A stretch of DNA of 64,000 bases from Antedon mediterranea. Its lineage: Eukaryota > Echinodermata > Crinoidea > Comatulida > Antedonidae. Shown piece by piece: positions 44,641 through 58,400 of the stretch (position 1 is the first letter of the stretch; each line of letters opens with the position of its first letter). Position numbers and translations under genes: made by a program. The notes under the pieces were generated by a model. The model searched no databases. It saw nothing but the letters and a program-made list of their open reading frames with translations, and had not been told where the DNA came from. The DNA lies in NCBI RefSeq assembly GCF_964355755.1, contig NC_092670.1, positions 21,079,201-21,143,200 of the forward strand, given 5' to 3'.

Positions 44641-46418
44641 AGGTCAGCTGTATAGTCTTGTGAGCTGGATCGCAACAGAAGAACAAGGACGTAAATAATG
44701 ATTAAATGTTTTTATTGTCGGTTTCACAATCCTTATTTAGCTTTTTATGCTTTCTATATAGAAAACAAGCATTTACAAGAACTGTCATCTCTTTTATAAT
44801 AACTTCTTAAATAAGTTCATAGTTTAATTCTGATTACAATATTTAAAGGCAACACCACACATCTGTTTTTTTTATGTTCTTTTTTTTTAAAAAGGGAAAT
44901 GATTTAAATATCAAAATACAATAACAGATTATACTTTTGACTCTTGTGCATTTACAGTGATCATGTCACGACATCATGTGATCCCAACCCAACCCCTTGC
45001 TATATCTGCCAAAATGCAGTTAGTCCACCATATTCACCTGCATTTCTAACGAAGATGTAGGCTGTTTTTTTATTGTACATTTTCCCTGATGGTAAAATAG
45101 AATGTTGAATTAATATTATTTTAAATTAATAAAACTGTTACCTGAAAGCCTATTCTAAGGTATTATAGATGAAAATTCACTCAGGCATAACATTTATCGC
45201 CAAGATAGTGAGTCTCATTGGGACATATTTTTTACCAGGTCTACTTAAATTCATCTTAAATTTTATGTAAGATGAATTTTAGAGGGATGTCTAAAGGAAA
45301 AAGTTATGTTGTGTAGTTTTCAGTGACTAATAAAATCCATTTCAACAAAATCTCTGATCTAGATACTTTCTAACAATCGACTGTTTAGTACATGTATCCA
45401 GATTCTTGGCAACATTTAAAACTTACTGTTAAAGCATTCTCACATGCACATGAACGCTCTACACTAAACCAGATCTCTGTCTCTGATCTTATTCCCCAGT
45501 ACTAACCTGGATCTTCCCCAACCCTTGGTACTAACTAGGGTCCTCCCCCACCCTTGGTACTAACAAGGGACCTCCACCCACCTCCCCACCCTTGGTACTA
45601 GCTCTAGGATGACGGTTACTTCCCTGGCACGGATATTTGATTAGCAACCAACCACCATTGATTTGATCAAACCTCAAAATGATTTTCTTGAACTCCAAAC
45701 TTACTAAAAAATATTTATACAGTATATCCTTACATTCAATTAATACACCCACTTATTCATTACAACCCTTGACAATATTATTATTACTGTAACGATAGGA
45801 ACTATCTTAATTTCAAATTGCACCTTTGATAAATTTCTGTTAAATCTATAATATACTGTGTTACATTTTCCATCTTCTACAAGACAATTCAAATTATTCT
45901 ACTGCAGTAATTTCAAAGGTTTGCTGCACTTAATATATATACAGTTTACATTTTTCTGCAGTATTAAATCAGTTTATAAATATGTCACATACACTTAAAA
46001 ACTATCAACTCTTAATATTATAAAGTATTTGCTATTCAATACGAGGGGTCTGCATTCTTAGAAATATTACTGCATCCATACTGCAGTAATAACAGTACTT
46101 TAGCAACTACACTGCAGTAGAATAACTTTAATCTTTCCTGTCATTTTCTATGTAACATATGTTGAAAACATTGAAAATGAAAACCCTTTATGTGGGTTTC
46201 AAAACCATTTTCATTAGAATAATTTTTCACAGATGTCGGTTGTTTTTAAATCCAAATAAAATCAGATGCAAATTAAGCATCGATACAACATGCTAAAGTT
46301 CAAATACGAAAATCACCACTTTGACCTGCAGTCGTGCAAATGAAACCGTCGCTGAATGAATTGTTGCTACAGTAAACCGGCGCAAATTTCAAGTAACAAT
46401 TTGGATCGTTAGCTAGGC
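44641..46418. other. Spacer or PDPK1 3' UTR, no gene seen
   Basis: AT-rich, with a small array of ACCCTTGGTACTAAC words at 45495-45606 and several ACTGCAGTA words. The part next to 46419 is probably PDPK1 3' UTR. Confidence 0.4.
45495..45606 (+). repeat. Short tandem array of ACCCTTGGTACTAAC units
   Basis: Three to four units of about 30 bp share CCCCCACCCTTGGTACTAAC or CAGTACTAACCTGGATCTTC. C-rich compared with surroundings. Confidence 0.7.
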
Positions 46419-49400
46419 TCATGATTTGTAGGTATAGTGCATCATTTCTTCAATGGCTCGACACCATTCTAATGCATATCCCTCTGGGTCAATTAGGTAG
46501 TACGTCCTATTTGGCTGCAGGTAAGAAAAAGTAATAAAGTTTACAACATGATAAATTTAATATTGTAGTTTTTAATGTTATTATCTATTGTAGTTACTAT
46601 ATTGTGCTTATTAGCAATTTTATTGGATATAAAGTAGAACCTCCATTTTACGTACGGTACGGGACCGAAAGGCGTACGTAAAACAAAGGATTCGTAAAAT
46701 CAAGGTTGACCTTAAATTGACCCCAAATACGTAGAGATCGTAGCTATAAAGGCTACCCTGTTTGTCTACTTTACTGAACAACAGCATGCAGGTTGTCACT
46801 AGCTAGGCCTTGCCTAGACTATTCAGGCCAGGCTAGCAGGCCAAGATGTGAGGCCTAACTAGAAAAGTACAGTACTGTATATACAGGCTGTGAGATGTTT
46901 AAATAAAGTGTAAAATATCAATGTTCTTGTATTTTCTATCAATAAAAACAGTCGCTGCTTAAATGCACGTGCGTAGCTTGTCTCAAACACACAGCAGAAT
47001 TCCTCACACACACACACACACACAGCCACAGCTTTGTTGTTAAATTGCGCCCTCAATGTAAGAAAATGATGACGTCATCGGTTATTTTAAGCGTACGTAA
47101 AATCAAGGGAACGTAAAATCAGGGTACGTAAAACACCGGGTCTACTGTATGGTGTATTATAAATATCATCATTATTAAATTAAATAACTAAACAATTGAG
47201 AAGAGGATGATAATGAATATAATGATAGTGATTTAGGAATATTAATGTTGAAAATGATTAGATAGTGAACATAAAAATGTTGTTGACAACAATGATTAGA
47301 GTTAATAATACTGTAATTGCAATAACACATTATTATTATTATAATGATAATAACATAATCACAATGAGAATTATGAGATTATAAGTAATAACTGTATACA
47401 TACTGTGTGTACAAAGAAAGTCTTAAAATTCTTTGCTTCTACTTTCATCGTCCTAGACCACGGTATCTCTCCTTTCAGAATCATTCTCTCTGGGTCCACG
47501 TAATATAAGTGAGGTCCTTCGGTTAACAGGAAATTCCGTCTTCTTGCAAACAAGCCCTAATGAACAAAGAATACAAAATATTTGGCACTATAATACATGA
47601 ATTGTTGCTAAGGGGCGTGTGGCACAGTGTGTTGGCCCCTTGACTACTGATCGTGAGATTGAGGTTCGAATCCAACTCTCGCCTCATTGCCTGTATCCTT
47701 AGACAAGATACTTTACTTATACTTGCCTATCTCCACCCAGGTGTATAAATGGGAACCCGGTTTGACACAAATTTGCGCTGATTACTAGCTGCATTATGGG
47801 AGTATGTTTCCATACATGTTTGATCCAAAAAAGTTTACTTGGTTAATAATGTTCAGCGCTTAGAGGTTACACAACATTAGGCGCTATATAAATCCAGGAT
47901 ATTTTATTACTTATTATTATGAATAAAAATGTTGAACTTTGGTCTACTATCCTCAAATGACAAGAATAAGAAGGTAATCTACATTTGCAAATTAAAACAA
48001 TTGTTTCAGACCCAACATTTTAAATATAAACATTCTTTGCAGTATATAACCAAGCCAATCTAACAAAAGTACAATGAGCTCCAAGATATGAACTCATAAC
48101 AGTCCTTTGATCTTATGTCTGGCTGTAACAAATACCAACAGTACCATACTATGTACACATTCTCTGCAGTGCGCAGTGTCTGTTAAGGGTGTGGAACTGA
48201 TAATGTCACAGCCACAGATAAACCCTTTGATCTCCAGAACTCAGCATCTTGTTGTTAGATTGCCTTGATCTAACCCAGTTATTAACATAGTTTTCCTATT
48301 CTAAATGTTTACCTTTCTTTTGTCTAATAATCCCATCTTCAGAATTAAATTTCCATTTACAAATTGGTGCCACTTGACGTCTTTCTCCTGTTTAAGAAGC
48401 AACTGAGTGCGCTCTTGGCTCGTAGGGTCTAAAACGTATTTCCGTGAATGCGTTTTTTCATAGTTTTCTGTTTCATTTGTGTTTATTTTTTGAAAATCCT
48501 CAGATAAGCTGTTTGATAGTATATTAAAATCATCAACCTGAAAAGTAGTAGTATTGTGAGTGGTTACCATGCCTGTATCAGAGGTTATTGGGATCAAATC
48601 CCGACTTGCTCCCAGGAACTTGAAGGCACTCGCAATCTTACATAAAAGTATTTTAATTAAGTCTGTATTTATCATATGTGGTGTACTATACGGTCTGGAA
48701 AAAAACTCAAATCCAAAACTCAAGCCAAATATGAAGTCACATCTTTTGACTTTAGAGGTTAAAGTTCAAATTAATACTGAATAAAAATAAGACTTACATA
48801 GTAGTCACTGTGTATTTCTTCACCATCTAGCATTGTGAATGGTTTTAATGCAGGAGGTGTTTGTTTATGTATGTTTTCCCAATTGACACCTTGAAAGAAT
48901 TGATGTTCCTTTAGTTCAGCATAGCCCCCACATTCATTGCATCCTAACCTCTTCTTGGGATCTATTACCTGTTTGTAACGATAAACAATAATTATTAGAG
49001 GCTCTTATAATATTGATAGCGTTTCAAAACGACGTGTCCAAAAGGGTTTTAAAAGCACATTGGTACTAAGAAGTTAAGACATTTTTTTAACAGATGTACT
49101 AGTTAAAAATTAAATATAGTAAAAGGCCTTATATAATAAAATGATTATGCTAGTTCATTTGGCCCACATGGTTAAGGCAGACATCATAAATAATGCATTA
49201 CATTATTAATGGCATTATAGCATAGTGTGTGCGAAATAATTAGTGCGACTAAATCCAGAATGACACATAAACCAATAACTTTTGTATTAAATCCACAATA
49301 ACATAGTAAACTTACCAATAACTTTTGTACTAAATCTTTAGCTTTCTCGGGAAAACCATCAGGAAACACATAGTCTAGCTTTAAAATCTTTTGGAAAATT

Positions 49401-52400
49401 AGATATTCCGTTCTGAAAAAATTACAAAAATGACATGCTTAATATTAAAATATTAAATACCGTATAGACACTGATGTTGTGTTTTGTTGAATGTGTGGGA
49501 ACTATAATACTGTTTGTTTGTTTCATTTAATTATTTTCCACACATTGAACAAAAGGAACAGAAATATAAACTATAAGAAAAGAAAAGAGAAGACAATGTG
49601 TGAAAGGAGATCAAAATAACTAAAAATTACTTTAAGCATTGACCACCTGAACAGTAGGTCTCATTTTGTAACTAAAAGAAAAACAGTTGGAATAGGAATT
49701 TGTTTTCGTTTTATCATCAATGTACAACTTAAGAACAATCAAAATATCATATTGTACCCCTACTAAAACTTATATCTAAATTGTCAAAACACTAAAATTG
49801 ACTATCACTACTATTTCTATTGATGTTTCTTCGTTCAAACCTCATAAATTCAATGATAACAGAGCGTCATTTGTGCATGCCTATATCACTATGCACTTAC
49901 CCTGCTCTGAACGGCGGTAAACCTGCAGACATTTGGTAAATAATTGCTCCCAGCGCCCATAAGTCAGAGCTAAAATATTACAAGAATAAAAGTTTAATCA
50001 AATTTAGTGGCAAGCAGACGGCATCAACAAAAGGTTAAAGATCACCATATTTGTTTGTTTTTATTTTATTCAGCCAAAATCAACAGCGATAATTACCGCC
50101 ACTAACAGGTTTGAAACAAACAAAGCCAGGACTGCTTAAAGCACCTTGACTGGTCAAAACATTGATCAAGGGCTTCTCTCGTCCAGTGCCCACCTTGACC
50201 AGAGGAAAGGCATGTGCCAATACCTCTGAGGAAGATACTAGATGCAGGGGCTGCCATAAGAGTCAGCAATGCTGATTTCAAATGCTTAACGGGACCCCAG
50301 CTCCATATACAGCACCCGAAATTCCCAGATGATCTCCCACCTAAGCTCTAACCAGGTCCAACGTTGCTTAACTTTGGTGATCTGACGAGAACCGTGTTTC
50401 AACGTTGTAAAGCTGTATATGCATTGTTACTTACCATTTACTTGCAGACTTCTCTACTCTCTCCGTCCTATTTGTTGTAAGAAGTTCCGGTGATACATAC
50501 TGTGCTGTTCCAACGAATGAATTTGCACGTACAATTCCTTAAAAAAAAGTCATTAAATATTATTAAATGAATAATTGTGATTTAGCAAATTTATTTCTGA
50601 GAACCTCTGATGTGGTTGAATCTAGCCTTAGATTTCAGTAGCCAGTGGCGTAGCAGCTTTGAGCGCTTACTGGCTAAACCTAGGGCCCAGAGCTCAATGG
50701 GCCTCAGAGCATAAACAGTTTAATGCAACTACTCAGTGTTGGAGGGCCCGTTGGGAGTGCTTTTGCCCTGTGTGTTACGCCACTCTCTGTAGCGACATCC
50801 CTTGTCTAAGAATTGTTCTGAACCGCAACATTTTCCCTCCATCATGTTTCATATCTTACCATCTGTGCTATCAGCCTCTAGAATTTTTGCTGAACCAAAA
50901 TCGGTAATTTGAATATGCCATTCTTCATTTAGTAAAATATTTTCTGGTTTTAAATCCCTAAAAAAAATCATGAAGCAATATTAATATTTATACAGAAAGC
51001 AAAAGAATGTATAGAAATTAAGGTTGCATGACACTGTACGTCTTGTAATGTAGAATGCATTAAAACAAACAGTATTTCTGCAGTAACTGCAGTAAAATAC
51101 ATTTTAGACATACCTATGAATTATTCCCAAGCTGTGCATATGTTCAAGTGCTAGTACAATTTCGGCCGCGTAAAACCTTGTTGTGATCTCGTCAAATGAG
51201 CCAACTTTATGTATGTACGGTAATAACTCTCCACGCTTTGCTAAACTTAAACCAAAATCTGTTAATCAGAAGTTAAGAAATATTCAACAAACATGATGGC
51301 CTTATCTGCAACAAAATGAAGCTCGGTAAAATGCGGGTTGAATTCAAATTGTAATAATGACAAGATTATTTACTCATAATAATATTAATCATATAATTTT
51401 TTTTCCCAACATTTTTACATTGGTGATATTTTCATCTTTATAGTTAAGGATACATAGCCTCTCTTTGTCTTGAAATGTGAAGTAAAGCTTAACAAAGAAC
51501 GGATGATTCAAACGGGCCAGGACGTCACGTTCCCGCATAACATATTTCTGTTTGTTTTCTCGGATCATTTGCCGCTTCGTTAATATTTTAACTGAAAACA
51601 TAAAAATAAGAATGTCAATATAAATAGTATTATGCTGCACCATACTGCAGTATTTAGATAATTTGGTAATGTGGTAAGCAGGCAACTTCAGTAAATTTCA
51701 AGAAGTTAATGTTTAATTTTTTATTATCGTTTCAGGAACTTATGTTGTTTATATTATCCACACCTGCAGCTATCATCAATATAAATAATATACTAACTTA
51801 TAATTACTGCAACAAGTAGAGTACATGAATAAACTATATGTGTATCAAAGGTGATAAAGTAAGTTGTTTGTGAAGTAAATGTCTAGCTAATTCCCAGGGT
51901 TTGTTGTTGATAATAATCACCACTCCCTCATAACATAACTTCAGAGCAATATGAGCTTATAAGGCCTGCTACATTCATCATTCTATATGCGTCACCATGT
52001 CATGTTACTTGTGAAACTCAAAACAAAATACTTAGTATTTATCTGTCAAGATGGTATAGTTTAAGACATTGCATCATTTCCATGACAACAGCATGTTTTG
52101 AATATATCACTTATTTTACTCAACAAGTAAACAAGTAATAATAATAATAATCACTTTTTTTTATTTTCCTATTTCAATTTGTTTTGTCTGGTATCACAGT
52201 ACTATTAATTGTTTACAATTCTTTAGGCTAGTTACAATTGGCAAATTGAAAGTCCAAACTACAAAAATGACATGCTTAATGTTAAATAACGTATAGGCAC
52301 TGATGTTGTGTTTTGTTGAATGTGTTGGCCTAGTGGTATGTGGTGGGAGCTATAATACTAGGTCTCATATTGTAACTAAAAGAAAAACAGTTGGTCCAGA

Positions 52401-55400
52401 CATAGCCTGGACTCGTGCTCAATATGAATTTATTTCCGTTTTATCATCAATGTCCAACTTAAGAACATTCAAAATATCATAATATACCCCTAAAATGGTA
52501 AAATTATTTAACCCTAGCAGGGTTGTGTCTCCTAGACAATGCTCCGTCTGGGGTGTAACCTCTCGACCTAACTTGCCATTGATTATAAAGCAAACAACAC
52601 ACTTTCAATTTAAAATTCTGTCTACACTATCGAAAAAAATTTGAAAAAAAAAACATGATATGCCCAAATATGGTAGTGATATACCCAAATATGGTAGTGA
52701 TATGACATCACTGTGTACATATATGGGCATATCACATTTTTTTTGTCTCATAGAGTTTGATTGTGTAGACAAGGCTAATGGTTGTTTTTCATGTCAACAA
52801 TGACTTTTATGATTGCCAGCATGCACGTAGCAGAAAACAATGCAGTGCATTCAATATCAAAATAACATACTTTAGAAAAATAATGATAAATGTATCAATG
52901 TGCATGTGACGCAGGTAAATCCATCAACTTATTATTAAACTGTTGTTTGCTCAGTAAATACGGGAATTATCCATATAAATCCAATTTATTATTGATGGTT
53001 CACACATGAAAATAAATTAATGACTTAAAGAAACATGATATTCTTGTTTACAGAGTTTGTGATATATTGTATCATTATTTAAATCGTTTTACAATACATA
53101 ATATAAAGTTGCCAGTAACTGATTCGTGGAACTAAAATTTGATAAATAAATGCAAGGAATACATAACAGGACACATTAATGTTCAAAATAATCAAAGAAA
53201 CATATTTTTGAAATAAGGCAGTTTCACATTGGTATTTGTTAAAGATGTTTATTATAATAATACGTCGTCCAATTACATTAGAGAGCACTAAAATGTTGTT
53301 CATATTAACTGACTACAGGAAATGTCCAGATAGATCAATCCAATTAGTATAGATGGTTCACACGTGTACAGTAATACTATATTAATGATCATGAAACAGC
53401 ACAAGAACACACACAGCGAATAGGATGTCTGAAAATTTGGAATATCCAAGTTTTCTATCATTCCCTATCAATCCATAACAATCTAAAAACTGAGATTTCA
53501 AGCTCTGTCTACAGTACACTATCAAACTAGTTTGACAGAAAAAGGTGTGATGTGCCCAAATATGGTTATTGGTAGTGATATGCTCAAATATGGTAGTGAT
53601 ATGACATCATCATGTCCATATATGGGCACATCACATTTTTTTGTCACATAAAGTTGATATTCTAGGTTATGATGTAGAAAACTCAGATATATATCTGACA
53701 CTCAGATGAGTTTTCTACATCTTGGTTTTTTAGATGCTTCAGAAAATCAACTTCATCTCCATTGGAAGGATATTCCTACCATTTCCAGGACTGAGAAAAT
53801 ATTAAACAGTTCGTGTCTTGGTGAGGATGTTTTTCTTGTCTTACGGATATTCACAAATTTCCCATTTAACAATATTCAATATTTATTTCATCGTTTATTT
53901 CCAAGTGGTTTGGGTTTTTCTTTCCAATATTTTTTTCTTTTAATTTCTATGAATTATTCAACATATTGTGCTTATGTGCTATTTGTTTACAAAGATATTC
54001 AGTCTCTTGAGATTCTATTGATGAAAAACAACTCACTCAAGCCATGTTCTAATCATAAATGCTTCAAATAAATTGCTACTCAAATTAATTACTAACCGGC
54101 CGACTAGTCAATTCTTTTAACGATCTTGAATGCCAACCGTCATGACCCACACGGTATGTTTAACAGACTGGAAGACACTTGTCTAATGATTCGGAAACAA
54201 ACTCATCACTCTGTCTGATCTCATCATGTTGTAAATAAGGATGTTGTTTTTGACAAATAGGCCAAGCACAGATCCATTGGAACATGATGTACTATTACAA
54301 ACTGTACTAGACGGACCACTGGGCTACTAAAACTTTTTTTGTTAAACTTCCTAGCCTACATTGTGTTGACATACTGCACACATTGTAATGTTAATACATT
54401 TTCCTGGTATAGTGGGCTACTGTAGTAATTCTTCAATTTTGTGCATACAGTACTACATTAGGTCATAAATAAAGGAAAGCTGAATTTGGAGACCAATAAC
54501 CTTCCTCATTGACTTGAATATTATAATTACTGCAAGATTACAGTCAGGCTGGGTATACAGACTACAAAGTGGGATCTCCTTAATAGGGACGTCCCCTGAA
54601 TAGAGGTCTCCCGGATGAGGGCTTCTATTACCGATGTGCACCTAGAACACCTCCAGAAAGATTTTGAACGCATTGAGTCGGATGCCTCTCATCCTCTCCA
54701 CAAAGTGATCATACTTAATCCAAGTGGTAGATTGAGGCTCCTCAGTGTGAAAACAAATCGATATGCCAAATCCTTTATTCCCTCCGGTATCATCCAGTAC
54801 AACAGGAAGTCAAGAAGATAATTTTATCTTGTATTTTTTTTAGATGTTTTTATATGAATGGTTTTATGCTATATTTGTTTTTTATTGTGTTTTCTTTGTT
54901 ATTATGACGAGCAATGAATTTCCTTTTTGAGGATCAATAAAAGTTATCTTATCTTTTCTTATCTTATCTTCTACTGTAGTCATACTAGGTTGTTGGCATA
55001 ATCTAGTCAGATCTCAGATTATTGGTCCTTACAGAAATTCCTATCATGCTTTTCTTACTCACACAATAAAATTGTTTTCGTCAAACTACATCTGTCACAA
55101 TAAAAGTAATTTCTATTATTATTATTAATTTCTTCTAAGAAGAGCCATAAATCTGTTTACTATACATGGAAGCCGTTTCCATGACAATCAATTTTAATGT
55201 TTCTTTCAAAAACTGAATTCCATACAGCAATAAAAAACAAACAACCGAGCCAACGATTCTTTACTTTTCTCTCATTTCAAAAGCAATAAATCTGTTTTTT
55301 AAAAAAACACTTTATATCTTTCAAAGCATTTCTATGGAATAACCGATTTGTACTGGTTCCTTCATAGTCTCAATATAGCTACGATAAAAACAACCAGTAA

Positions 55401-58400
55401 ACACAGATTGGTGCGCTCTCAAATTTGATAAACAACATATCCACTTACGTCATGGAGACGCACAAACATCTGCTTGTGTTATTAAAGTATATTATTAATT
55501 CAATTCAATATTTTTATTTCAGAGACAATACATCCAGTGTAAACAGAATTTAAATAAACAGCTTTGTATCACTACAAAAATATGAATATGAAATCAACCT
55601 TTTTTCAAGGCTTTAAATTCTATTTACTAGTATTACATTTGTCATAATTGCTAGTTGAAAATGTCAAACCTACAGTAGTTGTTTGTTTGTTGGTTGTGAT
55701 TTTTTTTAAACAGTTTCATTTTTGTGTAGCAAAAGCATTTGAGGTATAATCTACCAATCGCTGTAAATATTTGTAACTTAATGTGCTTATGTGTTTGATT
55801 TTGTATCAATTGTTTGCTTGTGGATAAAAATAATTTAAAAAATCTTATAATTTTAAAATAGTTCTATTTACGACTGTTTATGAAGTATTTTACAATGTTG
55901 AAAATACACAAGAAATGGAATGGTTCCCACTTGAGGGTGCAATTCTAGGATTATGGTTGCTTAATGTTGTCAGTTTATCTACCGTATATTTCGGTGTATA
56001 AGTCGCACTTTTGACACGCAAATTTGCCCTCTAAATTAAGGGTGCGTCTTATACACCGAACATAAATGCCTCACCACACAGATTGTACATATCGTCACCT
56101 CGTTTGCTAGGCCTGAGTAGGCTAGGCCTAGCTACAGTATACTAACGTAACGGCAACCTGCTTCTGCCTAGTTTTCAAGGCATTTTAGCATCATGTTATA
56201 CTAAATATGATGAAAAGATTTGTTTATTATGGAGCTGCTGTTTTAGGCGCCCCGATAAAATTTCATTTGTAAACGTTTACGATTGGAATAGCCTAGGCTA
56301 GTATTTATTTATAGTTATACGCACGATCGCCGACCGCCGTACCCCCAGCGCAAGCCCTTCCTGGGCGGCCACATGGTGTACGGTATTCGACTAGTATATT
56401 CTCCAGGTGATTGTAGCATGGACCTAGCGTACACACTTTTCGGATACATAGATACTAATCGAATACGATTGTCCGTGAAAACGTGCACCCTCTCGAAATG
56501 ATCGATCGAGACTAGCCCACACACACGTACGTGTTACACACACGGTCATGCACTCGATGTTGCGGGTGCGAAACTCATGAATAAAAAGCTAGAAAGAACT
56601 TGTTGAGGCTGGGCGCGGCCGAGCCTAGGTAAGAAAAAACCTAAATAAAGGACGCCATTGTAGATATAACAAAATTATTATTACAATAATATTGATTACA
56701 ATTTTTTTTTTAATTGTTTTTATGAAATATAAAGGTGCGTCTTATACATCGACGATATAAAAAATACCGATATTTTACTCTCAGAGGGGGTGCGTCTTAT
56801 ACACAGGTGCGACTTATACACCGAAATATACGGTAGGTAAGCTACACCTAGATTTTCAGATACAGTTTGTATATTTATTTATTAGTGAAAGTAAAAGTGA
56901 TAATATTTTGCAATGTCTTCTTATTATTAAATCACTATGGGATAAACATTACACCATGTTGATAACATTGATACACAAAGAAAAATGTTTGTTATTAATA
57001 TCATAAATAATGATCACCTACTTGCATACTCTTTTCTTGTTGTTTTCTCAATTGCTTGAACAACCTGTATATAAAATACATAAAACAATATTTTTGATTA
57101 ACAAATATTAATCAGATGAATGTAAGAAATCAATAAGTAGATGTTTGTTTCATTTATCAGACAGAATTATTAATTAAAAATGTTCTTCAATTGATTTGGT
57201 ATCTGACAATGAGGCCCTTGGAGAATACCATATTACAAATAGCCACTCTAACTTTACACTATTAAGTCCAAACCATACAATTAAGCCTCTACTTAATTAA
57301 AGGGGAAATAAATAAATTAAAATTCAAAAGCTTACAAAATAATTGACTTGATTGGCATTATTCTGTTATGTTGATTAGTTATAATACAGTACAACACCTC
57401 CTTTGAAACACCTCTATTTAAAAGGATATCCCAATAAAGGGGACACCTCTATTAAGAGACACCTCTATTAAGGAGACACCTATATTAAGGGATACCTCTA
57501 TTAAGAGACACCCCTATTAAGGGGACACCTCTATTAAGGAGACACCTATATTAAGGAGACACCTCTATTAAGGGGACACCTCTATTAAGGGGACACCTCT
57601 ATTAAGGGATACCTATATTAAGGGATACCTATATTAAGGGATACCTCTATTAAGGGGACACCTCTATTAAGAGACACCTATAGTATATTAAGGGATACCT
57701 CTATTAAGAGACACCTATATTAAGGAATACCTCTATTAAGGGGACACCTCTATTAAGGGGACACCTCTATTAAGGGGACACCTCTATTAAGGGGACACCT
57801 CTATTAAGGGGACACCTATATTAAAGGGACTCCTATATTAAAGGGACTCCTATATTAAATGGACACCCCTATTTAAGGGACACATCAATTAAGGGGAACC
57901 TCTATTAAGGGGACATCTCTATTAAGGGGACAGTGATATTAAGAACAAGGATATATAATATCCCTGTGAAAAGAACGAAGAGCAATAGAGTATACAGTAT
58001 ATGTTTAATAATTCAAGGGACACTTGTTTTAAAGGGAACACTTTATTGGATTCTAAAGGTGTTCCCTTGAATAGGGGTTACTATTATTACTATTTAAAAA
58101 CAAAGAGCAATTATGCAACATCAACAATAGCCAATTTTATAAAAACATACAAATATGGTAGTAGAATAATAAAAATTTTAAAAAAGGAGAATACATATAA
58201 ACCGTGAGTGGCCCTTTAAGTAATAATGCTACAAGAAAACCCTGTCTAAATGCAATGCAAATCTGTCTAAATTCACAGCAGATCTTGCATACAGTTGAGG
58301 AATATCAAATTTTCTAAAAAGGTTTACAAGCTCAATTTCGATTTCATTAACATTGGAAACACAAGCCGAATCAATAATATCGTCTCTTACGATTCCAATA

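Noticed and set aside
53706-54071. 121-codon plus-strand open frame starting [15 protein letters not shown]
   Set aside because: AT-rich, within a PDPK1 intron, no recognisable domain or splice partners; its start overlaps the hairpin arm. Chance frame or repeat relic is likelier.
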